Shown: positions 13,831 through 25,600, counted from the first letter of the stretch. The stretch: 64,000 nucleotides of DNA from Podospora comata (GCA_017354895.1 CP071496.1:3782001-3846000), one strand, 5' to 3'. Program-made: numbers and translations. Notes: generated by a model not told the origin, from the sequence alone.

Positions 13831-15502
13831 AAGATGGTTTCTATCTCGTTTGTTGGCTGCAGAGTGATGTTAATATCTTGTACCGTAAAATGTAGCAAGT
13901 GAAACAAACTCAACTGAAATGAAGTCTGAAAACCAGAGCAGGTAGGTGAGGATCAAGGAAACATGAATGGGTGACGATGGCACACCGGGTACAAGCTCTC
14001 TTCGCGGCACCCTCCAAGGTCACTACTCTCAACGCGCCTTGTGCTGCAGCCACTAAGAGGAAAGATTCACACCAGATTCCTTCCTAGCTCGGCAATCTGC
14101 CAGAGGTAGACAAGACATGGGCGGTACGTACCTATCTAACGGGCAGCCCTGTGTCCCGGCGTCCTGGTGCCAAGTTAACAATGAAAATGGCGTGGCGATG
14201 ATTGGCTGGAAAGAAAGCCGAGGTGAGCGACTGGCGGAGGTTTGATTTGATATGAACGGGCGGTTATTGGCTAGATCTGGCTTGCTCCAGCACTGCAGGT
14301 TTGTGTTTGTCGACGACGAGGTTCCAGGTTTAGGGTTACCAGGAACACCGGCGCTGGCGGGTCGATGGGGAGATGGGGCGGTGGTGACCAGAGTGAGCGG
14401 CCGATGGATAGGGTTGTTGGCCCACAAAATCAAACCAGGAAAAGAGGGTTGCAGCGGGATGGGCAAGGGTTGTCATGGAAGGGGTTCTTGCCGCGTGCCG
14501 CCGTCCACGGAACGGTACAGTTCTGTTTTGTCAGCCTCCACCACATGGACCTCAGACCATGGCTCGAATCAACGTATGTAACATGCCCCCCGCCGTCCTG
14601 AAGAAAATATCTGCCTGCTAGCTCGTTCTCACAAGTGGACGCGATTGGATGGGTGTGTGAAAGGAGCGGCATTTTCACCTTACATCTATCCCTCCATCTG
14701 TTCTGTACAAGAAAAAGGCAACAGGTACGTACCTAGTTACTGGAAGGGCAATATCTCCAGCAGCCAACAGCGTACTCGAACCCAAGCCAGATTCGAAACG
14801 TTACTCGTCCAACTTTGTTGGGTAGGTGTTGCAAAGTCTGTAAACAAGTACAGTTGGGTAAGAACCTGGCGAATGGCAACGTAAACAGCCTGGAAAGGGG
14901 GTCCTGTTCTGTACTCCTGGGTTCCCTGCCAGAGTTCATAAGTGGTCCAATGTTTGATCTTAAGCTTAAAAGAACCCCTCTTTTGAACCGCCTCGTTCTT
15001 AGTCATAGCGGGCTTTTCAACTTGTCATTGCGTCATGAAGACTGTGGGCGAGAGTCGTGGGCCCCCAACTCCACGTCTTCGGGCTCGGTCATGATCGGTA
15101 TTGCAAAGGCCGCGCTCGGGAGAAACGCCGAAAGTGGGCTTCTTGTCCGTTTGTCACTGCTGCCCGCAGTTTGATCCGATCTTCGGTCTTCCATGTTTGG
15201 TCACCCGCATCGTGATATGCCTGTTCAAATATGCGTACATGATGCATGGATTCATCCCACCTCCATCCCCCCGTGTCTGCACGGAAGATGTCCCGCTGCT
15301 TCGAACATAGACAGCGCGGCGAACTGCTACCGGAGAAATACGGAAAGCTTTCAAATTGCCCTGAAACCCATTTTTGAGCACCTGGAAAATGCTAAAAACT
15401 CCAAAACCCATGAAATGAAATTATATACAAGAAAAGAGAACCGAGATAGAACAGCCAGAAAAATCATATCACCCATTCATGCATAGACATTGAGTTCCAC
15501 AA
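13831..15502. other. Intergenic region: NRPS promoter and sidA 3' flank
   Basis: About 1.7 kb between the NRPS start and the sidA stop, both on the minus strand. The short open frames here lack family motifs and look fortuitous. I found no exact ATCWGATAA motif here, unlike upstream of sidA. Confidence 0.6.
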
Positions 15503-17195
15503 TCACCTGGAAACTCCGAAAATAGACTCAACAATCTCGCCGGACCGTGTCGACAGAACGGAAAGTAGGGTATCACTCAACTGGGGTGGGGGTTAGCCAA
15601 ATGATACAAAACACAACGCGGAGCGCGGCAAAGAGAGGGTGTGTAGAGGAGGGGGAGAATGGGGCACTTACACCATGTGTGCCTTCACAGCAACCTTGCA
15701 ACCAAACACCGGAGCCTTGAGCCACGGCACCGCTAGCAAAACGAACACCGTAATCACGGCCAACCTCAATCACGCGCTTTGATGACTCTTGGGCCTTGTT
15801 GGCGCTCTCCACCACCCACCGGTCCTTTCTGGGCACGACAATCTGCTCCTGCTCCTGCTCCTGCTCACCGGCAACGTCGAACTCGGGAAGGAGGCCATAG
15901 GCGCCCTTGAGGATGTCCACATGGGCCGTTCTCTTGTAGCCAGTGGCGCAGATGACGAGATCCACATCCAGGTCCTCCTCGTTGAGGAGGGGGCCATCTG
16001 ACACACCAGTGGTGGAGAGTCTGGCCACCTTGATGCGCAGTCCATCGCCCTTGTCCTCCACCTTGATAAGCTCTCTGCCAGCCAGAATCCTGTGGGGCCA
16101 CTTCTTCTCATCTGCGCCCAACGTCCGCTTCTGGTGGTACATGGTCTCAAAGAGGTGCTCAATCAGCTCGAGGCGGACGACGCTGTAGTTGGTAGCGCGG
16201 GCTTCATGGAGAAACTTGGCCTTGTAGGCGGCGGACTTGGGGAAGATCTGGTCAATGTACTCGGGGTTGAAGATGGAGTTGATGCTGCAGTCACACGGTT
16301 AGCGAGGGGGCTTGCATGACGCCCTTGGGTCGGGATTGGGTGCTCACAAGGGGGAATCGTCACTTGGCCGGAGGAACTCGGATCTCATGACCATGTAGGT
16401 CTTGCTGTTGGGGTAGAGACTCTGGACGTTGCTGAAGATCTCGGCGGCGCTCTGGCCGGCACCAACCACGGCAACGCGAACGGGGGCCGACCTGTCGCCA
16501 AGAATTTGAGGCGCCCGTTGGGCATACTGAGACGAGTGAATAACACGGGGGTGGTGAGCGGGGAAGATGTCGGGGAGGGAGGCCTGGCCACCAGCAGCCA
16601 CAATAACGTTGCGTGTGCGGTAGGTGCTGGTCACACCGGTCTTGATGTTGCGTGATGTCACCTCAAAGATCTTGGCGGGGCCGTCCTCCTGGACAGGAGC
16701 GACCGAGACCACCTCGTTCTGATAGCAGACAACGTCCTCAAAGTGGTTGGCGCACCACCGGAGATAGTCCTCAAACTCGGCGCGGGCGGGGGTGAAGGTG
16801 TCCAGGTTGATGAAGTCAACCAGTCTCTCGTTCTTGTGGAGGTAGTTGAGGAAGGTGAAATGAGAGCGGGGGTCTCTGAGAGAGGCGAGGTCCTTGACGA
16901 AGGAAATCTGCATCTTCGCGCCGGGCAGGAGCATTCCGGCGTGCCAAGCGAACTGGGGCTGCTTCTCCAGAAAGAGGACTTTGGGGCACTGCTTGAGCTT
17001 GCCGGCCTCCATGGCGTCGTGCATAGCAATGGCAATGGCGACGCTGGCGGGGCCGAAGCCAATGCACACCAGGTCGTGCACGGCATCAACCTCTGTGGGA
17101 GTAACATATTGGCTCTTGGGGAACTGGCTGGCGCCGCTGACAAGCTGGGGGACGGCCTCGGTCTCATCCATTGTGCTGATGCTGTGTGGGGACAT
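15503..17195 (-). CDS. sidA: L-ornithine N5-monooxygenase (SidA)
   Basis: Flavin-dependent N-hydroxylase converting L-ornithine to N5-hydroxyornithine, the committed step of fungal hydroxamate siderophores. The model is complement(15503..15580, 15672..16284, 16348..17195), 512 aa, close to the usual ~500 aa. The N-terminal FAD motif GFGPAS lies at residues 46-51. An NADPH-type GAGQSAAE motif lies in the middle, and ATGYKR near the C-terminal part. The last exon supplies the conserved ending after ...EGTHG ([12 protein letters not shown]). Introns are 63 and 91 nt with GTGAGC and GTAAGT donors. An EQEQEQEQ tract near the C-terminal third is unusual. The start ATG at 17195 precedes a short non-conserved leader. 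It sits 1.7 kb upstream of the NRPS on the same strand, and five SreA-type GATA motifs lie 1-2 kb upstream of its start. Confidence 0.95.
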
Positions 17196-18207
17196 GATAA
17201 CCTAATGCTACTGTCGGGTTTCGGTGCCGCTATAAGCTGGTCTCCAGGAGATGGGCAGTCTCGGGGCGCACAAGGGCAAGCAAATAGTACCGGGGAAGGA
17301 GTAAGGATGTGGGTCTGGCCGGTAAGCTGTGGCGCACAAGGTGTGTGTGTGTCGTGTCGTCGTGTCGTGCCGATGCAGTGGCCTCCTTGGTGGATGCCGG
17401 TGCTGGTGTGTTGGGCCTGGAGATCGTCCACAACAAGATTGACGTAAGTGCCGCCGGGACGGGATGAACACCAGAAAAGGGGGGAGGGAAGGGCTCCAAG
17501 AGAAAAGATGGTTTTGGTACTGGAAGGAATAAGGAGAAAACGAGGAGAAAGTCGCGGCTGGTATGAGGGCGGCCACGGCTCCCGTTTTGATACGCAGTCG
17601 TCCTGACGGCGGAGCACTGCTCATGGGGAAGGGACGAAGAAACAGGAACCTAGCGTAACCGCCTAGACCTTGCAATGAGACCACGCGATGCCCCATTTTG
17701 CCTCATGGTCGATGGGCGTTGAGGGGTGCAAAACAGAGTGTTGGCAGCCATTGCAGCTAGCTTGGGTCGATGTGATGCAGGGAACGTCCTGCGCCATTGC
17801 GGAGACCCTTCTTCTTCGAGCAAGCGGTGACATGATCTAATACTTCGCTGGTGGGGGTTCGGGGGATGAGATATTTTTGATCGATTTCGGGTTGTGATTG
17901 ACGGACACGACCCCTCGCCGGTTTTCTGGGGATCGGCTTTTAGGCGATGGGGGTAACTTGATGCTCAACTTGTGTTTCTTTCCACCTGGTGCTCACTGGC
18001 TCCCCGTGAACCGTGGAACCATGTTGCAACCGACGGGGCACACGGCAAACAGATCTCGTCGTGGGGCGGTGGTGTGCTGGTGTTCACGGCGGTGGTGGGT
18101 GTCCCTTTGTGAAAGGCCTGCTGCCGGTGTGGGTGTCTGGGGATGGGGACAGGCTCGTGTACTGACGCAATCTGCAAATCTTGCCAGTTACTCAGCGTTA
18201 TCTTCGG

Positions 18208-18216
18208 ATCAGATAA
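18208..18216 (+). promoter_or_regulatory. SreA-type GATA site ATCAGATAA
   Basis: Exact match to ATCWGATAA, the consensus known for iron-responsive fungal GATA factors (SreA, SRE, SRE1). It lies about 1.0 kb upstream of the sidA start codon. Binding is inferred. Confidence 0.6.
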
Positions 18217-18407
18217 GATGAAATCAGTGGAGAAGATTGGCAGTTTGTATGGGGACGGACGGGGACGGACGGGATGCCATGAGCCTATTTGCTGGCTCCA
18301 ACAGTGCCCAGTCATCTCCTCCGGCGGCTAGTCCCCCTCTGGCTCCGAAGGCGGAGTCGACTTCGCATTCTTGGCTGCCAGTCCTGGGACGAGGGAAAAA
18401 AAATTGT

Positions 18408-18416
18408 TTATCTGAT
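18408..18416 (-). promoter_or_regulatory. SreA-type GATA site (TTATCTGAT on + strand)
   Basis: Exact reverse complement of ATCAGATAA, which matches ATCWGATAA, about 1.2 kb upstream of the sidA start. Second member of the cluster. Confidence 0.6.
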
Positions 18417-18862
18417 CGTATGACAACAGACGGCAGAGCCCCGGTTCCAGAAGCCGTGATGGTGGTGGTGCCATTCAAGGTATCCGAGCCGACAGCCAAC
18501 CATGGCAACGAGGGCCACCATGGGCATGTGTTGGATCAATTCCGGATCAATTGGATCACCCAACATCAGGCTCTCATCCGCTCGATCGACAAAATCCCTT
18601 CCACCTCAAAGGTGCGGCCGGCCATGTGTGAAACAACGGGCTCCGGGGTAAAGGAAGGCGAGACGGTCCTGATGGCTGATGACATGACCTTCCAGGTTGG
18701 GACCATCTATCTATCTGGCAGTCGACGATGGAATGGAATTGCGCAAAATTTGACTCAATTGAGCTGGTTGTCCTTGCCCTGTCTCCGAGCCGGGTTCCAC
18801 TGTGTGCTGCCGAGGAGGTGCAGAGATGAAAAGTGTGGGGCTCGGTGGAGCCACGGCAGCCT

Positions 18863-18879
18863 ATCTGATAATCTGATAA
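18863..18879 (+). promoter_or_regulatory. Double SreA-type GATA site
   Basis: Two ATCTGATAA copies share one A (18863-18871 and 18871-18879), giving a direct tandem. Two exact 9-mers in 17 bases is unlikely by chance and is the strongest part of the cluster. It lies about 1.7 kb upstream of sidA. Confidence 0.7.
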
Positions 18880-19211
18880 GATCAATCAGCCCCACCCCAT
18901 GCCCACCTGCATCTTGGCAGCTGCTGGCGAGTGGGTGCGTCGTGGCAGAATCGGACGACTGGGATGCCAGAATTGCCGTGTATTTGCCCTCATCCCCATC
19001 ACCAGCTTTCACATGCGCCCATCTGCTGTGCCGTGTCTGCTTCTGGCAAGCCGACGTCGGCCTCGTCTCTTGCGTTCCCTGCAGTCCACCTACCTAAGGT
19101 ACCAGCACACAGGCAAACCTGAGTCGGTTCCTGTTACCAAACCTCATCCCTGCCGCCGCGACAGCACCTCTACTGTCTAGGTACACTACGAACCTACCCC
19201 GCACCGAAAAA

Positions 19212-19220
19212 TTATCTGAT
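19212..19220 (-). promoter_or_regulatory. SreA-type GATA site (TTATCTGAT on + strand)
   Basis: Fifth exact motif of the cluster, about 2.0 kb upstream of sidA and 0.9 kb upstream of the membrane-protein gene at 20151. It could serve either gene. Confidence 0.5.
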
Positions 19221-20150
19221 GCAGAAAAAGACACCCCCAGTCACTGCCCGAACACGGTTTGCGTCGGTTTCGCATCGTATCGCCGGTCGGCGTCGAATCT
19301 CAACAACCCACAAGATGGTTTGGGATATATTTCTTCCACTATATTCATCTTGGTTTCGCGGTTGCTAGAAATTGGCACTTCATTGGCGTTTTCAAAACAA
19401 GCTTATCAGGGGGTGCCAAGGAAAGCCGTTGCGGGCAGCCGCTTGGTGGCCCGATCGTTTCAAGATTGGCGCATACATCAACAGCTATATATATCAAGCA
19501 CCAGAGCCTCTCTTGCTTCTCTTGTGAGAAACCGATCAGTCAATATCTCGGCATCTTATACCCCCTTCCTTGTGCGCACCCTGAAGGCTGTGTCTTTTAG
19601 CGCGACCTACAGACACAAGCGAATGTTGGTCGCGGTTTGGGATCTCCCATGAGCCCAAACTTGGACCTCAACTCCCCAATGGTACGACACCGGTAACTTT
19701 ATGCCACACTGGCTTGTCTTTTCCACAGCCCGCAAGGCGATGTGACACGGCGTCAAGTAGACTCGCGATACCCCAGACGGTCATTGCGGCACAAGAAGGT
19801 GAGACCTTTCAGCTTCGGCCACGAACAAATCAGCATGCGTTTACCCTCTCTTCCACTGAAACAAAGAGAGGCGCAAGTGTAGCCCCAGCCCTCAGCCCGG
19901 GTCACCGCTTCTAAAGTCGGCAGGCTGGCCGTGAAACTGTGACGTGCAAAAACTGCTTGTAATTCTTCCGTCTTACGCCAAGGGGCCATCTTTATTAGAG
20001 CTGTCTCTAGAAATTTTGGGGGCCCTTGGTAGTCACCCCCTGGCGAGCCTCATATGCATTTTGGAATACAAAACAACAGGTCCCGGTTTTGCCAGGGTCT
20101 TCAAGACACCAAGCAAGTCCCAGAAATTGTCGTAGAGAAACACCACCGAC

Positions 20151-21108
20151 ATGGGGCGCCCCGAAGACCTCCCAGAGGTTGTCCCCAAACCGCCGACACC
20201 CTTGCCCGAGGTCATTGCTGATTCCGGGCCTCAGGTCATCTCTAATTACTATGTCGGTGATCCCCAACGTGTTTATGCACAGTACAAATACCCCGCCGAT
20301 TATGACGATGCCCCCAAACTGCCATTCGAGCCCCCAACCCCCACAGCAGACGTCTACAGGCAAAATCAAGATTGGCAGCCATTATGGCCACAAAGTGCAA
20401 GTGGAGTGCCCTTGAGCGCCCTCAGCCCCAACAGCTCAGTGCCCTGGGAGCCCGTATCGCCGGTTGGAAAGGAAGAGTTGTATGTTGGGCCTCATCTGAA
20501 AGATGAAAAGAAGAAGACATGCGGTCTCGGCAAACGGACATTCACCATGGTGCTGGTTGCCGTCATTGTCCTAATCGGAGCGGCAGTGGGAGGTGGTGTG
20601 GTGGGCGTGATGAGAGCAAAGCATGGCGAGAGTTCGCCGCCAAAGACTACAACACCGGCGACCAACAGGACATCATCCGAGTGCGTGGCCTCCCCTTTTA
20701 CTTTTTGTCTGTTGTCGTTTCCCCGGACTTTTGCTAACTCATCACAGCAGACCAGCAGCTTCGTCTCTCGATGATGAAACCCCAAACGTGGGATTCATGC
20801 TTCAAGCGTGGGAAGAGCCCCAATACACCGGTGACAAGACACGCGTGTACACTGAAGAAGGCTTTTACGATTTTCCATTCATGGCGTGGAGCTACGTCTG
20901 GTTTCCAAACAAGACAGACTGCTGCCTCACATTTTGTGCCAGCCCGGCCAACCACACGCCAACCGGGTGGTGGTGCGACCATCGGCGGAGGCCAAAAACG
21001 GACAAGTCGTTTGGGAGGGTGAATATCTGGTGCGGCAGAGGAAGCAACACAAGCAACCAGAGAAAGTGCAATGAGACTCAGGCTGGAGGGGAATGGGACA
21101 AATCGTGA
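20151..21108 (+). CDS. Single-pass membrane protein with Cys-rich outer domain
   Basis: Unrecognised fungal membrane protein. The model is join(20151..20680, 20748..21108), 296 aa. The N-terminal ~125 residues are rich in Pro, Ser and charged residues, as in a cytosolic tail. One strongly hydrophobic segment follows (starting at TFTMVLVAVIVL, with a GGGVVG end, about residues 126-151). Next come a Ser/Thr/Pro stalk and a C-terminal domain with several Cys and N-glycosylation sequons (NKT, NHT, NTS, NET). The intron has a GTGCGT donor, a GCTAAC branch site and a CAGCAG acceptor, so two acceptors three bases apart are possible and would differ by one residue. No function can be assigned. A link to the siderophore locus rests only on position. 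Confidence 0.7.
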
Positions 21109-21715
21109 TGGGAGCAGTGGATGGGCAGTGTTGAGCTGAACAGGAGAACGTGATGAATGACGACGGCTAATGAACTACGGTACCTATGGCTTGGCGAAGG
21201 TGGATTGACATCATGATGAAGGGGAGGTCAAACAACTAATCCTAGTTACGGACTAGGGACTCGTAATGTAATGATATTATCACGTCCAAACAGTTTATAG
21301 CAATGGTGCCCGATTGGGGCTCGAAGAAATGGAACTTTGGCAAACAACCTTGAGCTAAATATCTCTATTCAGCGCCATCTGATGCTGACAAAAGAAACTA
21401 TGATATGCAGTGCATGCCCTCCTACTCCATAGAGGAAGACAATACAGCCTGTCCAAAGCACAACCTTACATATCCCCCACTATAAAATCAACCAAGTAAA
21501 ACGCCACCCCATGCTGTCATAAGTCATCGATACGCAGTCATTCCCCATCATAATTCATAAACGTGTCTCATCGCCTTCTGCCATTGTGGGCCGTATTACC
21601 ATCAACCCTGAACTCCAACGACCCCCATAAACCCAGATTGATCCCATTCAAACAAAGGAAATCGTGCTGTTGTCTAAGCAAAGGAAAGCTCTCTCCCCTC
21701 GAGGAACAGGTATGC
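21109..21715. other. Intergenic, convergent 3' flanks
   Basis: About 600 bases between the ends of two convergent genes. No open frame with motifs and no repeat was noticed. Confidence 0.5.
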
Positions 21716-22567
21716 TCAAGCCACCTGCTGAGCATTGGCATTGGCACCCATGGTGCTAGTGTTGTTGTTCTGAGTCTCGATGCTCCTAATGCACAAGACC
21801 CTGGCCGCATAGTCCAGAAGCAGCCTCAAGTTCATGATGACGGAAAGGTGTTCGGCGGTGATCTCCACCCGCCCCTTTCCTTGGACCTCGGCGTCGACAG
21901 AGGAAGGTTTCATGAGGACTTTGGCGGTGAGCTGGGAGATAACCTCCATGATCTGGAGGAAGTGGTCTGTGCTGGGGAAAGGGGAGCCATCGTCATCCTT
22001 GGGGGATGCAGTGAAAGATGATTTGGCCGAGGACGATTGGACCGACAAGTGACTGAAGATATCGGGCTGAAGGAGCCAGTTGAGCATGGTGGCCAGGCCC
22101 GCCTCGTCAAGGGGGGTGGACTGATGGAGGGGGTGAAGAATGTTGAGGAGTGATTGGGGAGGGGTGGTGGGTTTGGCCGTTGAAGCTTCCGTTTGCTCTT
22201 GTATGATACAGGCTTGCTCGCTCGCTGGTTCTTCTTCAGTATCTGGCTCGACCTGCTCAGCTTTGACCGCTGCTTCCGTCTCGGCCTCCCGACTTGGCCC
22301 GTCCTTTGCTGTCTCACCCTGAGAGTCAACTTCGGGCGTTGTTACCGGTGATGTCGAAGCCGAAGAAGTAGCCGAGGAAGAGATGGATGCTGGCTCGGAG
22401 GAGGATTCAGGCGGAGGTGTAGCCTCCCGTTGGAACACGGCTGGAATTTCGTCCTGCATATCGATTTCGACACATGGGAGCGAAAGGGCTTCAAATTGCT
22501 GTTCTTGCTGCATCGCCTCCTCTTCACATAGAGACATCTTGACCAAGAGTTCGTAGAGATCCGTCAT
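21716..22567 (-). CDS. Hypothetical protein, low-complexity N-terminal half
   Basis: Single-exon frame of 283 aa, not recognised. The start is the ATG at 22567, since the two codons upstream in frame do not give an ATG. Residues ~1-35 are acidic and helix-prone. Residues ~45-130 are rich in Ser, Glu, Pro, Thr and Ala, as in disordered regions. The C-terminal ~110 residues look folded, with Leu-rich helices (NILHPLHQ, ATMLNWLLQ, DHFLQIMEVISQL, SVIMNLRLLLDYAARVL). An alternative is a short upstream exon joined by an intron ending TTTCAG just before the start. No neighbour suggests a role. Confidence 0.6.
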   Translation of the reverse strand: MTDLYELLVKMSLCEEEAMQQEQQFEALSLPCVEIDMQDEIPAVFQREATPPPESSSEPASISSSATSSASTSPVTTPEVDSQGETAKDGPSREAETEAAVKAEQVEPDTEEEPASEQACIIQEQTEASTAKPTTPPQSLLNILHPLHQSTPLDEAGLATMLNWLLQPDIFSHLSVQSSSAKSSFTASPKDDDGSPFPSTDHFLQIMEVISQLTAKVLMKPSSVDAEVQGKGRVEITAEHLSVIMNLRLLLDYAARVLCIRSIETQNNNTSTMGANANAQQVA

Positions 22568-23917
22568 TTCCAAATCTTCACCGTCTGAAAGGGGGAACGA
22601 GACGCTGAGAGGGAGATCGCCATTTTCTGATAGATAATGCTAAGTACACTGTTGTTCTGAACCGCAGTGGAGACAGAAGCAAAAGGAAGCAATGAACAAG
22701 AAAAGAAAAGCTCACTCTGACGGTAACAAGACTTGTCCCCCCTGACCAGGCGGGCAAGGGAAAGACCCCGTGGCAAGGAGAGGATGAAGCTGTGTTTCTT
22801 TACGGGGTGGTGGCCGGCTCGCTTGTTGGCAAGATCGACTTTTCTGGACCGGACCGAGAGAATGCCACGCTGGTGGCCGCCGCGGGCCACAAGGCGGCCG
22901 TCATTACCACGATGCCATGATCCCATGGCGAATTCCTGGCCCTGGCGGCGACAGTTTGGACAAGCCGGAAGTGTTCTGCCACATCCTCTTCGCCGGGCTG
23001 GGAGCGACGGTGAGACGGTGAACATAGCCATGGCCGATGAGGTTGAGGGGTTTTCACTTACAACGACAAGTGCAGGTTGACGGACCCGAACTCCTCTTCC
23101 CCCTGACGCCGGCTCGACTGCTGTAGTATGGTGGATTCATGGCTCTATCAAATTGATGGTGTTGGAGATGGAGATGGAGATATGGGGACGATGGGGCAAA
23201 CATGGTGAATATTGACTACTGCTGAATGTATATGTTTTGTGGGCAGGGAGGAGTCCATGGTATTTTATCATGGAAGCGGTGACGATCAAAGGGAAAAAAA
23301 AACCCTCGGACGTTGGCTACCGAGAACTAACGCATGAGGTGGCCCGTTGATTCCCAAAGCATCGCGGCAGCCCCTCAGTGGTCGATGATGCACATCAAGT
23401 CCCAACACGACGGGTGCTGATTGGTCCAGCACAGAATTCCAGCGCAGTCCAAGGCACCAACTGCCAGGGGTTTCTGCTGACCGTTGTCACCACTTGCACA
23501 AATGGACAGCGCCCTGACTCTGAGGCTGCCCAGATGGGCGATGTGGGATCCAATGTGTTGCATCAGGTCGAAATTGTTCAGTTCGTCTGGGGAAGACAGG
23601 GCAGTGACTGGCCCAGTGACATGAGACACGGGCAAACAATGCGACGAGCCCAACGCAAAATGACGGCACCCGGATTGTTACATTTTGGGCTAAAATTGGT
23701 GATGGCTTCAGGAATCAGAGTGCTGACGGCTAGCCCATTGAGAAACCTAGAATCTGGGGAACTGACAGACAGACAACTGGAATGCCCGTGGCCAATCAGC
23801 ATGCAGGAAAAACGACCCACTTAATTTTGGCATCTGGGCGCCAGAGCATCATCACACTGGTGGCGCAACAACTGCACCAACGGCAGCACCGCGACAATTG
23901 CATCCATCACCACGACA
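22568..23917. other. Divergent intergenic region
   Basis: About 1.35 kb between the divergent starts of the hypothetical protein and the WW/FF gene. Short frames exist on both strands without recognisable domains. It probably holds both promoters and 5' leaders. Confidence 0.5.
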
Positions 23918-25600
23918 ATGCAGCCGCAGCCAGCGCTCAAGTCGACCTACAAGGCGCCTCCTCTTCCGCCAGGCTGGACTGAGCACAAAGCCCCGACGGG
24001 GCACACGTACTATTACAATGCCGAAACCAAAGAGTCCACCTACAAGCGGCCTGTCACGGCAGCAGCCCCTCCAACCGCGCCGTCCGCTAACCCGGCATCG
24101 AGCTTTTGGCAACACCAAGCCGTACCCCAGATAAACCTCTCCGATCCCAATGTCGCCAATGCCTTCATGTCACAGTATGGCCAGCCACAGCACCAGCCAG
24201 GGCAACAGCGTGGTGGGCGTGGGCCGGGAGGCCGAGGCGGTTCCCACGCGCGACCAAAACCACAGCCCATCGACAAGCCGCGATCAAAGGTGGCTATTCC
24301 CGGCCATGAACCATGGATCCTCGTGTACACCAAATACGGCCGCCGATTTGCCTACAACTTGGCCAAGAATGCCAGTTACTGGCGAATTCCCGAGAAGCTC
24401 ATGCCCGCCATTCTTGAGCTTGACAAGGCGCGCATTCGCCAAAAGGCAGAGGGCAAAGCTTTGGATACGCTTCAAGGCTCTGAAGGCCCGCCGGAAAAAA
24501 CAGACGGCCCTGAAGAACAAGCGAAGGACTACGACAGTTCTGAATACGAAGAAGTCGAAGTGACCGACGACGAGGATGGCGGCGATGGCCACGCCACGAA
24601 GCGCCAACGAACCGAGGATCCCGACCAAAGCGAAAACAACGGGCCGGTTGAGTTTACCGAGGAAGACATCGCTGCGCAGTTGGCCGCCATGGGTGCTGAC
24701 TATGGAGAAGACTACGAGATGGGCCAAGACTACGACGATTATGACCATGGCGAGGCGGCCCCCCAGCTATCCGACGACGACGCCCGTGAGCTTTTCAAAG
24801 ACATGTTGTCCGACTTCAACATAAACCCCTACAGCCCTTGGGATACCTTGATAGAGCAGGGCAGGATCGTAGACGACCCCCGGTACACAGTCTTGCCCAC
24901 TACAAAAGCCCGCAAGGAGGTCTGGGAGGAGTGGTCCAGAGTCACGATTCAGGAGCTCAAGGAGCTGCGACAAAAGCAAGAGAAAAAAGACCCCCGTATC
25001 GCCTACTTCGCCCTGCTGCAGGACAAGGCCACGCCAAAGCTCTACTGGGCCGAGTTCAAACGAAAATATAAGCGGGAGGACGCCATGAAGGATATCAAAG
25101 TGGCTGACAAGGACAGGGAGAAGTGGTACCGGGAATACATCTCGCGGCTCAAACTTCCCCAGTCCACGCTGAAATCCGACCTCAAGAAACTGCTCGAATC
25201 GGTTCCCCTGTCGCAGCTCAACAACCGGTCTTCCGCCTCCTCCTTACCACCCGCCGTCTTGACGGATCTTCGGTACTGGTCCCTCGATACAAAGTCCAGA
25301 GATGAATTTGTGGAGGGTTACATTGCTGGGCTGGGGCCTCCCTCTGACTCGGGCGCAGAGCAAGGGGCGGGAGAGGATGAGGCGACGAAAAAGGCCAAGG
25401 AAGAAAGACGCAAGCGGGAAAGGGCGCTTCAGGACAGGGAGCGGGCGGTGCAGGAAGAAAAGCACAGGCAGGAAAAGAAGCTCCAGTTTGAGCGTGCCAG
25501 GCTGAGGGAAGAAGAACGGGAGCTTGAAAGGGCCATGCAGGTGGGCAAAAAGGGGCTACAGAGCCAGCTTACGCCACAAGAGGGGGAGCGGTTCATTTGA
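23918..25600 (+). CDS. URN1: WW and FF domain pre-mRNA splicing factor, URN1-like
   Basis: Intronless 560-aa protein. A WW domain lies near residues 15-45 (LPPGWTEHKAPTGHTYYYN, then TYKRP). An acidic stretch follows, then an FF domain at about residues 283-345 (DDARELFKDML ... PRYTVLP ... RKEVWEEWSR). A charged coiled-coil-like Lys/Arg/Glu tail ends the protein. WW plus FF in one protein is the layout of yeast Urn1 and related Prp40/CA150-type factors, which associate with the spliceosome in the nucleus, the WW binding Pro-rich partners. The ATG at 23918 begins just ahead of the WW domain. It runs convergently into the Tapt1-family gene with only 80 bases between stops. Confidence 0.85.
   Translation: MQPQPALKSTYKAPPLPPGWTEHKAPTGHTYYYNAETKESTYKRPVTAAAPPTAPSANPASSFWQHQAVPQINLSDPNVANAFMSQYGQPQHQPGQQRGGRGPGGRGGSHARPKPQPIDKPRSKVAIPGHEPWILVYTKYGRRFAYNLAKNASYWRIPEKLMPAILELDKARIRQKAEGKALDTLQGSEGPPEKTDGPEEQAKDYDSSEYEEVEVTDDEDGGDGHATKRQRTEDPDQSENNGPVEFTEEDIAAQLAAMGADYGEDYEMGQDYDDYDHGEAAPQLSDDDARELFKDMLSDFNINPYSPWDTLIEQGRIVDDPRYTVLPTTKARKEVWEEWSRVTIQELKELRQKQEKKDPRIAYFALLQDKATPKLYWAEFKRKYKREDAMKDIKVADKDREKWYREYISRLKLPQSTLKSDLKKLLESVPLSQLNNRSSASSLPPAVLTDLRYWSLDTKSRDEFVEGYIAGLGPPSDSGAEQGAGEDEATKKAKEERRKRERALQDRERAVQEEKHRQEKKLQFERARLREEERELERAMQVGKKGLQSQLTPQEGERFI

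Larger units (their letters stand above)
17196..20150. other. Long intergenic region upstream of sidA
   Basis: About 3 kb with no convincing gene. A 286-codon open frame at 18237-19097 has no motif and a composition unlike the coding neighbours, so I treat it as chance. The region contains five exact copies of ATCWGATAA (listed separately) and probably serves as promoter for sidA on the left and the membrane-protein gene on the right. Confidence 0.6.

Noticed and set aside
16743-17447. 234-codon plus-strand frame opposite sidA
   Set aside because: Antisense shadow of sidA exon 1, with Gly/Val/Glu-rich composition typical of such shadows.
18237-19097. 286-codon plus-strand open frame upstream of sidA
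   Set aside because: No motif, signal peptide or plausible domain. Odd composition, and it contains the GATA-site cluster. Long chance frames are common in GC-balanced fungal intergenic DNA.
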